From Verrucomicrobiota bacterium (GTDB lineage: Bacteria > Verrucomicrobiota > Lentisphaeria > Oligosphaerales > Oligosphaeraceae): a DNA stretch of 53,176 nt. The notes under the pieces are model-generated. The model did no database searches and was not told where the DNA came from. It saw only the letters and a list, made by a program, of their open reading frames with translations. Positions 43,555-52,619 of this stretch are shown here, one piece after another (the stretch's first letter is position 1; each line of letters opens with the position of its first letter). The DNA lies in contig JAGVUR010000042.1 in NCBI GenBank assembly GCA_019136135.1, positions 1 to 53,176 on the forward strand, in the 5' to 3' direction. The translations under genes were made by a program, and so were the position numbers.

Positions 43555-44149
43555 GGTTTAAGTAGCTCCTCATTTGCTGGTATATTTGATCCTTGAATAC
43601 CTTGATTTTCCCGTTGTTGCATAGAAAAATCGCTTCCGGCGCCGGCAGCGATCCGTCCAGGCAGATGGTCGTGTCACATTCAGGCAAGTAGTTGAAGAGG
43701 TTGGCTAGGCTCTTTGGGAACCTTCGGACGATGTCTGCTTCCGGAACGTCGTGCCCTTTGTCGTCAACAACTCGTTTCCTGACTCGCTTGCGCGAAAAAT
43801 CCACACTGGGCAAGTACAAATAGTATAGGACGATTGTCCAGCCGTCCTTTTTCCATTGCCTGATTCTCCTGAGGAAGGTCAGAGCCGCCAAGGTCGTTTC
43901 GAAGGCGAAGCTTCGTTGGTCCTTGGTAAAGGCATCCATCCTCTCAAAGAAAATCCTGCCCGCAGCAACTTGAGTGCCTTCCCCGTCCGGGTTGATTGGC
44001 GAAAGCCCTCTGGCAATCAAGTCCGTGTTGAGAAATTCCTGGCAATCTTCCAGCGATTTCAGGAGTTTCAAGGCGAAGGTTGTTTTTCCCGCGCCGTTGG
44101 GACCCGCGATGATATATACTGTCTTTTTGCTGGTAGATTGACCGGGCAT
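43547..44149 (-). CDS. zeta-toxin-like P-loop ATPase/kinase
   Basis: A 200-residue P-loop protein of the zeta-toxin/AAA group, with Walker A AGPNGAGKTT at residues 15-24, FLNTDLIARGLSP, RSFAFETTLA near residue 85, and WTIVLYYLYLPSVDFSRKRV. This set (PNGAGKTT, ND/TD plus FETTLA) is typical of small zeta-like UNAG-kinase-related proteins. The ATG at 44149 is preferred because it opens directly on the family start; no ribosome site is evident, and an upstream start would add 26 unsupported residues. The 64-aa gene overlaps its end by 8 bp. Whether it is toxic cannot be told. Confidence 0.75.
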   Translation of the reverse strand: MPGQSTSKKTVYIIAGPNGAGKTTFALKLLKSLEDCQEFLNTDLIARGLSPINPDGEGTQVAAGRIFFERMDAFTKDQRSFAFETTLAALTFLRRIRQWKKDGWTIVLYYLYLPSVDFSRKRVRKRVVDDKGHDVPEADIVRRFPKSLANLFNYLPECDTTICLDGSLPAPEAIFLCNNGKIKVFKDQIYQQMRSYLNHD

Positions 44150-44249
44150 AATATAAAAAACGATAAATTTAACTATAACGCAATTATTGAGGAAGTCAAG
44201 CAAATTTTCCGGTTTTTGCGCTTTCAAATGCCAGTTGCAAAAATCGAAT

Positions 44250-45038
44250 TCAGCCGTCTTTCCTGTATCTGTTCGGTTTTCGTGTCGCTATCTTGTTTTC
44301 CAAGTCTTTAAGCTCTTTGATCTCCTGTTGCGTCAGGTGTCTCCAAGCTCCTGTTTCCAGGTTTTGCAGCTTGATCGTTGCGAATTGTGTCCGAGCGAGC
44401 CTGACGACCGGGCATCCTGCCTGGGCGCAGAGGCGACGGACCTCGCGCTTCTTGCCTTCGGTAAGCACCACTTCCAGGAGGAAGGTGTTCTCTCCAGTCT
44501 GCCTGAGCTTGCTTGCCCGTTTTGCCTTGAGGAATTCACCGTCGTCCATAACGCCTTCGAGCAGGGTTTTGCTGGCTCGTTCATCAAAGATTCCCTCGCA
44601 TTCCGCGACATAGGTCTTTTCGACTTGGAAGGATGGGTGTGTCAGCTTTTGCGCCAGTTCGCCGTCGTTGGTGAGCAGGATCAGGCCTTCCGTATCCCTG
44701 TCCAGCCTGCCGATGGTGAAAAGCCTTCCGAGGTTTTCGGGAAGGAGGTGGAAGACGAGTCGTCGTGCGTAGTCGTCCTGGGCGGAGCAGGTGTATCCTC
44801 CAGGCTTGTTCAGGATGACATAGGTCTTGTCCTCAACCGGCTTGACGATTTTCCCCTCGAACTTGACGATGTCATTTTCGGGATCGACAAAGGTTGCCGG
44901 GGTGAGGATTGGCGTATCGTTGACGGTGACCCGCCCTTCCGCAATCAGCTCCTCGCATCGGCGACGGGAGGCAATGCCCGCCGACGCCAAGAACTTGGCG
45001 ATTCTGACGGAGTTTTCGGGTTGTTGCTTATTGGTCAT
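44250..45038 (-). CDS. pseudouridine synthase, RluB/RsuA type
   Basis: A 262-residue RNA-modifying enzyme. Starts with an S4 RNA-binding domain (IAKFLASAGIASRRRCEELI, VNDTPI), then the catalytic domain with NKPGGYTCS and the active-site Asp in GRLDRDTEGLILLTNDG, VEKTYVAE, and a C-terminal EGKKREVRRLCAQAG motif. These are hallmarks of the RsuA/RluB/RluE/RluF subfamily that modify 23S or 16S rRNA; the exact target is not assignable. It follows the response-regulator gene by two bases. Confidence 0.93.
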   Translation of the reverse strand: MTNKQQPENSVRIAKFLASAGIASRRRCEELIAEGRVTVNDTPILTPATFVDPENDIVKFEGKIVKPVEDKTYVILNKPGGYTCSAQDDYARRLVFHLLPENLGRLFTIGRLDRDTEGLILLTNDGELAQKLTHPSFQVEKTYVAECEGIFDERASKTLLEGVMDDGEFLKAKRASKLRQTGENTFLLEVVLTEGKKREVRRLCAQAGCPVVRLARTQFATIKLQNLETGAWRHLTQQEIKELKDLENKIATRKPNRYRKDG

Positions 45039-45040
45039 CG

Positions 45041-46195
45041 CTATTTCTTGTTGTCGAGGATGTTTCTGATTGCCTTTGCCAGTTCGGCGAGGCGATAGGG
45101 TTTTCTAAGGAATCCTTTTGCTCCTGCCTCCAGGAGGTCTTGGACATCGTCCTGGGAGACGAATCCCGAGGAGAGAAGGACCTTGACGTCGGGATCGATT
45201 TCCTTGAGGAGCGGGAATGCTTCCCTGGCATTCATCACGGGCATGACCATGTCCATCAGCACGAGGTCGATTCCGCCCGGATTTCCTTTGTAGATGTCAA
45301 TCGCATCCTTTCCGTTTTCAGCCAGGATGACCAGGTATCCCAGTTCCGTGAGCATGTCGATGATGACGTCCCATATCATGTCTTCATCGTCAACCAGCAG
45401 AATTGTCTCGTGGCCTTTCCACTCGTCGCCAGGTTCTTGGATGTCCATGAGTTCCCGGGTTTGCGGGAAGAGGAATGCGATGTTATGGGTTGGGTTGTCT
45501 GGGTCTGTGATCGTTTCCCCGTTATGCAGCATTGCGGTTCCGGTCCAGAAGACGAGCTGTTCAAGCAAGTCGTCCCGCCTTGCGTTGTCGACGAGTTGGT
45601 GGCTGGCGACCAGCTGGCTGTCATTGTCCATCGAGGCGATTTTTATGTTGACTGCGACAAAGTCGCCTTCGTCGCAATCGGATCCCATCAGTCCAAGCTG
45701 GTTTGCCGTAAGACTGACTCTCTTTACGGAGAGGATGGTGGCCTGTCCGAGTTTTGCGGCTGCGTTTGCCACTAGGGTAACGGCATCGAAAAAGGCGTTT
45801 TGGAGCTGGTAGACATTGGCGTTGACCATGACTTTTTTCCCTGCCGCAAGATCGACTTCCAGGGGAGATGTCATGATCTTTCTCGCCCTTTCGGCGACGG
45901 ATTTGACGATTGGGTTCAGGTCAACGCGTTCCTGGTTGGATTTGTCGATGGCTCGCTCGAGCATGAATTCAGCGCCGTCCCGGAGGTTGTCGGCAAGCCT
46001 TTGGCTTTTTTCGAGGAAATCCCGTGCTGCCTGCGATTGTACAGTTTCGTCTTCCAGGAGTTCCTGGTATGTTCTGAGGGCAAGAGCGCTGTTTCTGATG
46101 ATATTTGCGCATCCGTTGACGAAGATCAGTAGCGCCTGGTATTTTTCGTCGTCGCTCAGAGTTGGGTCGTCAAAGTTAAAATGGTTTTCATTCAT
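45041..46195 (-). CDS. C-terminal receiver domain behind a degenerate kinase-like region
   Basis: A 384-residue protein. Residues ~265-384 form a receiver domain: ILLVDDEDMIWDVI (acidic pocket), VLMDMVMPVMNA with the phospho-acceptor Asp near 313, LLSSGF and FLRKPYRL with the conserved Lys. Residues 1-260 look like a histidine-kinase core (a DHp-like two-helix region, then an N-box-like QLQNAFFDAVTLVANAA), but no phospho-acceptor His is in the place expected (NIIRNSALALRTYQELL), and no G1/G2 glycine boxes are clear. Likely a pseudokinase hooked to a receiver. Located between the CE15 gene (2 bp) and pseudouridine synthase gene (2 bp). Confidence 0.8.
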   Translation of the reverse strand: MNENHFNFDDPTLSDDEKYQALLIFVNGCANIIRNSALALRTYQELLEDETVQSQAARDFLEKSQRLADNLRDGAEFMLERAIDKSNQERVDLNPIVKSVAERARKIMTSPLEVDLAAGKKVMVNANVYQLQNAFFDAVTLVANAAAKLGQATILSVKRVSLTANQLGLMGSDCDEGDFVAVNIKIASMDNDSQLVASHQLVDNARRDDLLEQLVFWTGTAMLHNGETITDPDNPTHNIAFLFPQTRELMDIQEPGDEWKGHETILLVDDEDMIWDVIIDMLTELGYLVILAENGKDAIDIYKGNPGGIDLVLMDMVMPVMNAREAFPLLKEIDPDVKVLLSSGFVSQDDVQDLLEAGAKGFLRKPYRLAELAKAIRNILDNKK

Positions 46196-46197
46196 GT

Positions 46198-47412
46198 TTA
46201 GGCGTCCTGGTTGCGATTGAACTCTGCGTCTGCGAAATCCGCATGTGCCATCCAGTCAAAGACCTTGTAGTTGTGTTCTCCAGTGCGGATGTGGTACGCC
46301 ATTCCATCGCCCTTGAGTGGCTTGTTCAATGGTGGCATGGCGGTGCCTTCGTCAAGTCCGTTCCTTCCAAGGAGTTTCCATGCTGGCGCTGCATTGAGGA
46401 GCGCCAGCCATTCGCCTCTTGGGTCTGCCCAGAGATCCTCGTCTGCGGAAGATATATAGACGGCCCTCGGTGCGACGAGTGCGACGAGCCAGTGCTGATC
46501 AAAGGGCAGGTCCTCTTCCTTGTCGATGTACGCCCTGTAGTTTTGGCAGAACCAGTGTTTGAATGCATTTTGGATAACGGATAGCGATTCGCCGAAATGG
46601 CGTCTTGCGAGGGCTGCGCCTGAGCATCCCGAGCAGTTCGAGATGGTCAGCGCCCAGCGTTGGTCGAGCGCCCCGCACCAGAGTGCGGTTTTCCCGCCTC
46701 GCGAGTGTCCTGTGACGGCGCATTTCTTGTCGTCGATGTCAGGATCGGTTTCGAAGTAGTCCATGACCCTGGACGCCCCCCATGCCCATGCGGCGATGGT
46801 TCCCCATGAGTTTGGCTTTCGCTCTTCCGGCTTTTGCAGGTAGGCATGGATGCCTGTCGTGAAGCCGTCGTATTTGTCCGGCGCCACATCGCCATTGAAG
46901 AATGCCGCCGCCGCATAGTCTCGGTTGACGAGTTGCTCGGCGGGCCAGAAGTCCGACTTGACCGCCCTTGTCGGGTCGATGTTATTCTTGTCCCTATTGC
47001 AGATCAGCAGGAAAGCAGGTGCTGGTTTGGTACGCTTGTTCGGGATGAAGATGACCAGGTGGATGACGGGTGCGCCTGGTGATTTTCCAAGATGTATGTC
47101 AATCAGTTTCCTGGTTGCGTTTCCATCCATTGCGCTTGCATCGATGTCCACGGTTTCGAAATGCATGTCCTTTGGAGGCTCTGGTGAGAAGCCGTAGAGT
47201 TGGTCTTGGAAGAGTTCGAGGATTTCCTGGCGTCTTCTCGTCCATTGCTCGGGAGTCTTGACCGGGGTTCCGTCCTGGAATCTCATCAGTTCCGGCAAGG
47301 TGTAGGGAGGTACGCGTTCCTCAACGTAGTTGATGTTCTTCCAATGCCCCGATTCCGCCTTGGCAATGGCTTCCTGCGTGGCGGTCCAGGTTGCTTGTGA
47401 CGGGTCTGACAT
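46198..47412 (-). CDS. CE15-like glucuronoyl esterase family protein, no signal peptide
   Basis: An alpha/beta-hydrolase of 404 residues. GHSRGGKTALWCGALDQRWALTIS near residue 236 is the nucleophile-elbow region of carbohydrate esterase family 15 (glucuronoyl methylesterases); NCSGCSGAALARRHFGES and a late HIRTGEHNYKV with the catalytic His near 381 also match. CE15 enzymes cleave the ester between lignin alcohols and 4-O-methyl-glucuronic acid on xylan. The start at 47412 follows AAGGATT and no signal peptide is seen, unlike most characterised members, so it may act in the cytoplasm on imported fragments. Confidence 0.85.
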   Translation of the reverse strand: MSDPSQATWTATQEAIAKAESGHWKNINYVEERVPPYTLPELMRFQDGTPVKTPEQWTRRRQEILELFQDQLYGFSPEPPKDMHFETVDIDASAMDGNATRKLIDIHLGKSPGAPVIHLVIFIPNKRTKPAPAFLLICNRDKNNIDPTRAVKSDFWPAEQLVNRDYAAAAFFNGDVAPDKYDGFTTGIHAYLQKPEERKPNSWGTIAAWAWGASRVMDYFETDPDIDDKKCAVTGHSRGGKTALWCGALDQRWALTISNCSGCSGAALARRHFGESLSVIQNAFKHWFCQNYRAYIDKEEDLPFDQHWLVALVAPRAVYISSADEDLWADPRGEWLALLNAAPAWKLLGRNGLDEGTAMPPLNKPLKGDGMAYHIRTGEHNYKVFDWMAHADFADAEFNRNQDA

Positions 47413-47558
47413 GACCGACAATCCTTTTGATTTATTGTGAAAACTTCTTTCGTGGATGGTTGGGAACCGTTAAATTGTCAAGCTAATAAACTAGTCCGAA
47501 TTTCGGCAAAATCAATCTCATGCCCTGCTGGGAAAAGATTTGCCTATGGCGAGGCTCC

Positions 47559-50552
47559 TTATTTCATCGGCACGAGTTCGATCCTGTCAATATAGACTTT
47601 TTTGACTGCCGATGTTTCTGTCTTGAGATCGAAGATTCCCGGTCCGGCCCAGAGCCATTGGTTGTTTTCCGGTTTGGGAGTCCATGTGCAGACGTCATAC
47701 CACTGGTACCCGTCCTTGATATCCTCGACTTTGGGGCGGATTTCGCCGTAGCCACGCTTTTCCGCTTGGTCGTAGATGCCCGCCCAGAATGCGTCGCCCT
47801 TGTCCTTCGCCTTTTCGACTTTGACCCGAATGCGGAATTTGTACGGGATGCCCGGGACAAGCTTGTCGAGGTCGATTCTGCTGTCGAAGCACCATTCGTA
47901 ATGGGATCCGAACATCACGGCCGCGCTGCCGTCGATTGCTTCAGGATCCGCGGCGAATTCACCCCATTCACCAAGTCTTGAGATCGTCATCGCGAAGTCT
48001 TCCTGGACGAAGACGGGGTTGGTGCTCTTGTCCAAGGTTCGGTTCGGAGGGAGATTGTCAACTTGCTGGATCGGCTGGACGACAAATGTCCTGTCAACAA
48101 TCTGCTTCTCTTGCACTGAAATCGATTCTAGGGCGTAGAAGATGACGGTTCCTGCGACGGGATCAAGCTGGAGCTTGATTTCATCGAAGTTGATTTGTTT
48201 TGGGAAAAGGATTTTGACAGCTCTCTTTGAATATGGCGACGCGATGGTGAGCGAGCGTCGCTTCGCCAGGTTGTCGTCCTTGATCGCGAAGATGTCGTTG
48301 ATGGCGAATCGTTCAGGCGTGTAGGCTTTCCAGGTCGCATCGTCGTCGAATTTGTATGCGACAGTCGCCTGGCAATTCAATGCGAGTGCGATTTTGGCGT
48401 TTGGCTTGACGTCGAGGGCCTGCTTGTCCCTGAGGTTTGAGATTTGGGCTGAGACTACGAGTCCTCCGTCCTGGAAGAAATAAGCCTGGTTGAGGTGATA
48501 GTGTCCCCGTTGCGAGTAGGTCGCCCTGATTGCTTCGGAATCGCATTGCCCAGGCTTGAACAAACGTCCTTGGTCGCGGATGTCGACATAATACGCCATG
48601 CCTCCTGCGTTGCCGTCCAGGTAGTTGTAACCGGATTTGTCCCTGAGGATTCCGGCGATGCAGTCAAAGGTCGGCGTGGCGACGGCTGTGAGTTCTCCCT
48701 TTTCGATTTTGAACACCTCGTGTCCTTGTGATGCGTTTTTCCAATTTTGGAGGACTGCTTCGTGCCTGGTTCCGCTTTCCGCGATTTGGATTCTGTGTTC
48801 GCAGGTGAACCTTTCGAGGATTTTCTCTGCAAGTTCCTTTCTGAGCGCCGTGACTTTTGCCGGAACCAATGCGGTGTCGGTCCAGAAGTACTTTATCTTC
48901 TCGCTGGGGAGTCTTTCGAATCTTGCGTAGTAGATTGTCATTGCTGCCTTTTGGACATTATGCAGCAGGATTGGATCGTGCTTGACAGCTTCTTCGGCTT
49001 TTTCGAAAAGATCCGTTGCCCTGAGCAAGAAGTCGTCCGAGAAGATTTTCGAAGTCATTGGCGTCCAGAGCTTGAGCTTGACGGCGGGGTCGGCGACCCT
49101 TGCATGGAGTTCGTCGACGTACTGCTTGACGTAGGGCGCCGCCGGACCGTAGTATCCGTTGATGAAGTCGTCGATCAGCGCCTGGACATCAACATCCGGG
49201 TTCCAGAGGAGTTTTGCCAGGATCCATCCCTTGAGTTCTGCGAAGTCGCCATGATCACCTTGGTAGGCGCCTTGCTCCATGACTCCGATGACGTGGCAAT
49301 CCCTGAACAGCTTCACATTGCCCTGGAGCGCCTTGAAGTTGGGGAAAGGTCCGATGTAGTGTCCAAAGTTCGTGGTGTAGTCCCAGATAAACATCTTGTC
49401 CGTCATCTTCGCCCAGCCCTTGATGTCGTTGATGAACTTGATATTGGTGGGTTCATCGCTTTGGTCGATGGGTCTTGCGAAGTCGCATTCGATCGTGCAG
49501 AGCCTAGGTACGACGTTATGCCTAGGCTTGATGTTTGGCGGCGGCTCGCGCGTGTACTGGTATGCCAGTGTTTCGATCAGGGCATTGGGGAATTCCTTTT
49601 CGACTTCCTCCGCGACCTGGTTGACGAACCAGATGAGAATTCCCGCCTGGTTTCCTGTTTGCTTGACGATTTCAGCGCAATTTTTGCATTCGCAGTAGTT
49701 GTACCAGTCGTTTTGCGAGACGGAGTACATGGTAGCTGTCGGGTCTCTCCGTATGGCCTCGAGCATTTTTCTTGTGACGATTTTAAGGACATCTGGGTTG
49801 CTGAGGCAGAGCTGCGAGTAGTCTTTCTTCCTTTCCCCCTTGATTTCGCTAAAATACTCCGGGTGCTCGTCGAAATACTCGTTTGGGTTAATCAAGCGAT
49901 TGAAAGTATGTACGAATAGACCGGCTCCGAAACGGATTTTCCCGCCATGTTTTTCGTCGAGGCTCATTTGGTTTCCGTTGCATTTGTTTCGGAGCGCCTG
50001 GTAGGTGTTGAACATGTCAAACCAGAAAGGTTCCCGCATCAGGAAAGCCGGCTTTTGTGTTTCATCAAGGCTTGCTGGGACTTGGAAGGCATCTGCCTTT
50101 GGCACGACGCTGTGCCAGGAGGCGTACCAGCGGCACTTGCCGAAACGTTCAAGAAGCTCGTAGAGGCCGTATTGCGCTCCGCGTTTCTTTCCGATGACGA
50201 GGAGATGCGGTGCCTTGACGCGAAGGGTGAACGAATCGTCGTCCAATGAATCCAGGTTGTAGTCCTTGCCAAGGAGCTGGCGCCCGTGCCTGGTGTCTCC
50301 GACGATGATCGCGGCGCTAGGCAGGGGTTGGTCGTCCTTGACCACGGGAAGCATGACGCCCGTAATTTGCTGGACGTGTTGCCTGAAGTCCTCCACCGCC
50401 AAGGCGATTGGCTCCAATGGCTCGGCGGCAATGACGATCGAATAGGTGGGTTGTTGTCCACGGACGGCTAGCTTCAGGTCGTCCGGGGCGGCGGTGGTTG
50501 CCGAAATGCCGGCAATCGCGGCTAGAAGGGAAAGCTTTAGGCAATGACGCAT
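47559..50552 (-). CDS. secreted DUF4838/GH67-like protein
   Basis: A 997-residue exported protein (signal peptide MRHCLKLSLLAAIAGISATTAA). Residues ~30-150 look like the GH67/GH20 N-terminal accessory domain (AVEDFRQHVQQITGVMLPVV, AAIIVGDTRHG, GAQYGLYELLERFG). Residues ~170-500 match DUF4838 (FAGLFVHTFNRL-like start, YFDEHPEYFSEIKGER, MYSVSQNDWYNYCECKNC), a domain frequent in PVC bacteria and of presumed glycoside hydrolase fold. The C-terminus from ~860 looks like a carbohydrate-binding module (FDSRIDLDKLVPG...). Sits just upstream of the CE15-like gene, suggesting a role in uronic-acid-decorated xylan. Confidence 0.82.
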   Translation of the reverse strand: MRHCLKLSLLAAIAGISATTAAPDDLKLAVRGQQPTYSIVIAAEPLEPIALAVEDFRQHVQQITGVMLPVVKDDQPLPSAAIIVGDTRHGRQLLGKDYNLDSLDDDSFTLRVKAPHLLVIGKKRGAQYGLYELLERFGKCRWYASWHSVVPKADAFQVPASLDETQKPAFLMREPFWFDMFNTYQALRNKCNGNQMSLDEKHGGKIRFGAGLFVHTFNRLINPNEYFDEHPEYFSEIKGERKKDYSQLCLSNPDVLKIVTRKMLEAIRRDPTATMYSVSQNDWYNYCECKNCAEIVKQTGNQAGILIWFVNQVAEEVEKEFPNALIETLAYQYTREPPPNIKPRHNVVPRLCTIECDFARPIDQSDEPTNIKFINDIKGWAKMTDKMFIWDYTTNFGHYIGPFPNFKALQGNVKLFRDCHVIGVMEQGAYQGDHGDFAELKGWILAKLLWNPDVDVQALIDDFINGYYGPAAPYVKQYVDELHARVADPAVKLKLWTPMTSKIFSDDFLLRATDLFEKAEEAVKHDPILLHNVQKAAMTIYYARFERLPSEKIKYFWTDTALVPAKVTALRKELAEKILERFTCEHRIQIAESGTRHEAVLQNWKNASQGHEVFKIEKGELTAVATPTFDCIAGILRDKSGYNYLDGNAGGMAYYVDIRDQGRLFKPGQCDSEAIRATYSQRGHYHLNQAYFFQDGGLVVSAQISNLRDKQALDVKPNAKIALALNCQATVAYKFDDDATWKAYTPERFAINDIFAIKDDNLAKRRSLTIASPYSKRAVKILFPKQINFDEIKLQLDPVAGTVIFYALESISVQEKQIVDRTFVVQPIQQVDNLPPNRTLDKSTNPVFVQEDFAMTISRLGEWGEFAADPEAIDGSAAVMFGSHYEWCFDSRIDLDKLVPGIPYKFRIRVKVEKAKDKGDAFWAGIYDQAEKRGYGEIRPKVEDIKDGYQWYDVCTWTPKPENNQWLWAGPGIFDLKTETSAVKKVYIDRIELVPMK

Positions 50553-50739
50553 CGTGATATCTCCTGGTTAGGATTTTTTCTATGGGAAAATAGAACTATC
50601 AACTATATATCCAAAAAACAGGGAATGCAACAACCTTATTGTGAACGAAAAGGAGAGAAAGCCGAACGCTGAATCGATTCCCTGAAGTGTCATCGGCAGG
50701 CGTTTCATGGCGATGGTGCATTGCATTTCGAAATGAAAA

Positions 50740-50776
50740 CGCGTCCGCATGACCATGGTGCAGTCATGCGGACGCG
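50740..50776 (-). terminator. intrinsic terminator of the xylose isomerase gene
   Basis: CGCGTCCGCATGAC (50740-50753) pairs perfectly with GTCATGCGGACGCG (50763-50776) around a nine-base loop. On the minus strand it is followed by TTTTCATTTC. It lies 26 bp after the gene end. Confidence 0.88.
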
Positions 50777-50801
50777 CAAAGCCTGAATGCTCAGGTGTCA
50801 A

Positions 50802-51836
50802 TTACTTGCCCATCAAGGCGTGGATGATCAGAAGTTCGAGTTCTTCGTAATCACGTGCTGCGATCAACTCGTCAATAAGCTTCTGGTTCAATCCGCGGGA
50901 GATTGCAAGGAGATCGTTGAAGATGGTGATCGAGTTGGACAGGTGCTTCAGATTGACATCCTGCTTCTGCGTCCTCATGACCTTGACGTCCAATCCGACG
51001 GATTCGCCGTTTTTGCCGTAGCTGTGCTTGTCCAGGATGCGGACCTGATTGAAGGCGCGCCTGATGTCCACGGCACCGAAGGACTTGTCCTGGTCGAACT
51101 TGAGGCTGTTCTGGTCGTTGAGGTGGACTGAGAAGAGCTTGTTGTGCGCCAAGGCGAAGCCCATTTCATCAGAGGGATCCAAGTTTGCCAAGATGCAGTG
51201 GGCGGACTCGATGTTGACACCAACTCTGCTGGGATCGCGGGTAAGCAAGCCTAGTGCGATGGCGTGACCCGTTGTGGGAATGTAGGTGTGATCCATCGGC
51301 TCGTTGGGCTTGGGTTCGACGGCGATCTTGATCTTCTTGTCGTATTCCAGCATTTCGTCAATGACTTGTGCGATGCGTTCGACGGCGACCTTGGAGTCTT
51401 TTGCCTCGCGAATGTACGTTCCCTCACGTGCGAACCAGAGGACGATCAGTGGAGCGCCGAGGACGTTTGCGATGTCAATGGACTTCTTGAAGCGTTCTTT
51501 TGCGAACGCACGGCACTTCGGGCAGTTGGAGGTGAAGCCGCCGTCAATGGTACGTTCGTCAAACCAAAGTCTTGGTGCGACGAATTCGGCATAGAGTCCT
51601 TCGTTGTCAAGCTTGGCCTTGAGGGCTTTTGCTTCGGCTTTGATTTTCGCAGCCGTGAGGTTGTTGAGTTCCGGCACGGCGTCGTCATCATGGAACTGGA
51701 CGCCGTCAAAGCCGAGTTTCTTAAAGAGCGGGAGTTTTTGATCGAACGTCATTGGCTTGCGAACATCGGGTCCGAATGGGTCTGCGCCTTCGTGGATGTT
51801 CCAGGGACCGAACGTGAATCTGAATTTGCCTGCCAT
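50802..51836 (-). CDS. xylA: xylose isomerase, actinobacterial-type
   Basis: Interconverts D-xylose and D-xylulose in the cytoplasm, using two divalent metals. The ATG at 51836 follows AGGAG. In 344 residues: FRFTFGPWNIHEGADPFG at the start, VQFHDDDAVP with the catalytic His near 49, WFAREG, AVEPKPNEPMDHT with the Lys/Glu pair near 176, NIESAHCILA and SVHLNDQ with metal-binding His and Asp. The short N-terminal form resembles the Arthrobacter/actinobacterial class more than the 440-aa E. coli class. It is followed by the DUF4838 and CE15 genes on the same strand, across a strong terminator. Confidence 0.9.
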   Translation of the reverse strand: MAGKFRFTFGPWNIHEGADPFGPDVRKPMTFDQKLPLFKKLGFDGVQFHDDDAVPELNNLTAAKIKAEAKALKAKLDNEGLYAEFVAPRLWFDERTIDGGFTSNCPKCRAFAKERFKKSIDIANVLGAPLIVLWFAREGTYIREAKDSKVAVERIAQVIDEMLEYDKKIKIAVEPKPNEPMDHTYIPTTGHAIALGLLTRDPSRVGVNIESAHCILANLDPSDEMGFALAHNKLFSVHLNDQNSLKFDQDKSFGAVDIRRAFNQVRILDKHSYGKNGESVGLDVKVMRTQKQDVNLKHLSNSITIFNDLLAISRGLNQKLIDELIAARDYEELELLIIHALMGK

Positions 51837-51980
51837 AAGTGTCTCCTGTTCTGTTGATTTTTTCTTGATTTGCAAGGCTTGGGCTTGCTTGAATACATAA
51901 TTCAATTACCTTAAGTTCCGTTGCAAATAAAGTCAATTCGTCAATGAGGATTTTTTCGAAAAACTAACGGTGGTATTGCC

Positions 51981-52619
51981 ATGGGCGATTTTTGGGCACG
52001 AATCAAGCGCGAATGGGAGCTGTATGCTCTGGTGCTTTGCGTATTTTTAGGGTTGTTGATCTTGATTTTGGTGTTGGTCTTGCGTCCTGACGGAATGGGG
52101 TTTGGAGGGCGAGGCCAAGTGTCGGTTGAAACTCCATCAGCATTGGGCAAGAGCGCATTTGCGTTTTTGGATGACAAGGGCAAAGATACGGCCGAGAGTG
52201 CCCCGAACCCGTTTTTGACAGGCATCGCTTCGCCGAAGCCAGTGGCGAAGCCCGTGAAGCCAGCTCCCGTTGTCAAGGAACAGCCGAAAGAACCGGAACC
52301 TGCTCCCGTCGTGGAGGAAAAGCCAGTGGAGCCGGAAAAGCCGACGGAACCGCCAAAGCCGACCGAACCCGTTCGGATCGTGGGCATTGCGTCCTACTCC
52401 TATATGAACGTCAATGCCAGCGGCAAGTCGGTCGCAGTATTTTCTTTGCGCACGTCTCCGCAACGTGAAGACATATACGCCCTGGGCGTGGGCGAGTCGG
52501 GCGGCGGGGTCAAGGTGCTGGGGATGACGGAGAAAGAGCTTTGGCTCCTGGATGCATCGGGACGCAGATGGAAAGTCGAGCCGGGCAGCCCACGAAGACT
52601 CTGGGTTTTTCAGCCCTGA
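51981..52619 (+). CDS. membrane-anchored protein with Pro/Glu linker
   Basis: A 212-residue protein with one TM segment (LYALVLCVFLGLLILILVLVL at ~14-34), a linker rich in Pro, Glu, Lys and Val (~75-130), and a small beta-rich C-terminal domain (IVGIASYSYMNVNASG, DIYALGVGESGGGVKVLGM, KELWLLDASGRRWKVEPG). The layout of TM, Pro-rich periplasmic arm and small folded end resembles GspC or PilP-type envelope proteins, though no clear homology is evident. Divergent from xylA. Followed by a long spacer. Confidence 0.7.
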   Translation: MGDFWARIKREWELYALVLCVFLGLLILILVLVLRPDGMGFGGRGQVSVETPSALGKSAFAFLDDKGKDTAESAPNPFLTGIASPKPVAKPVKPAPVVKEQPKEPEPAPVVEEKPVEPEKPTEPPKPTEPVRIVGIASYSYMNVNASGKSVAVFSLRTSPQREDIYALGVGESGGGVKVLGMTEKELWLLDASGRRWKVEPGSPRRLWVFQP

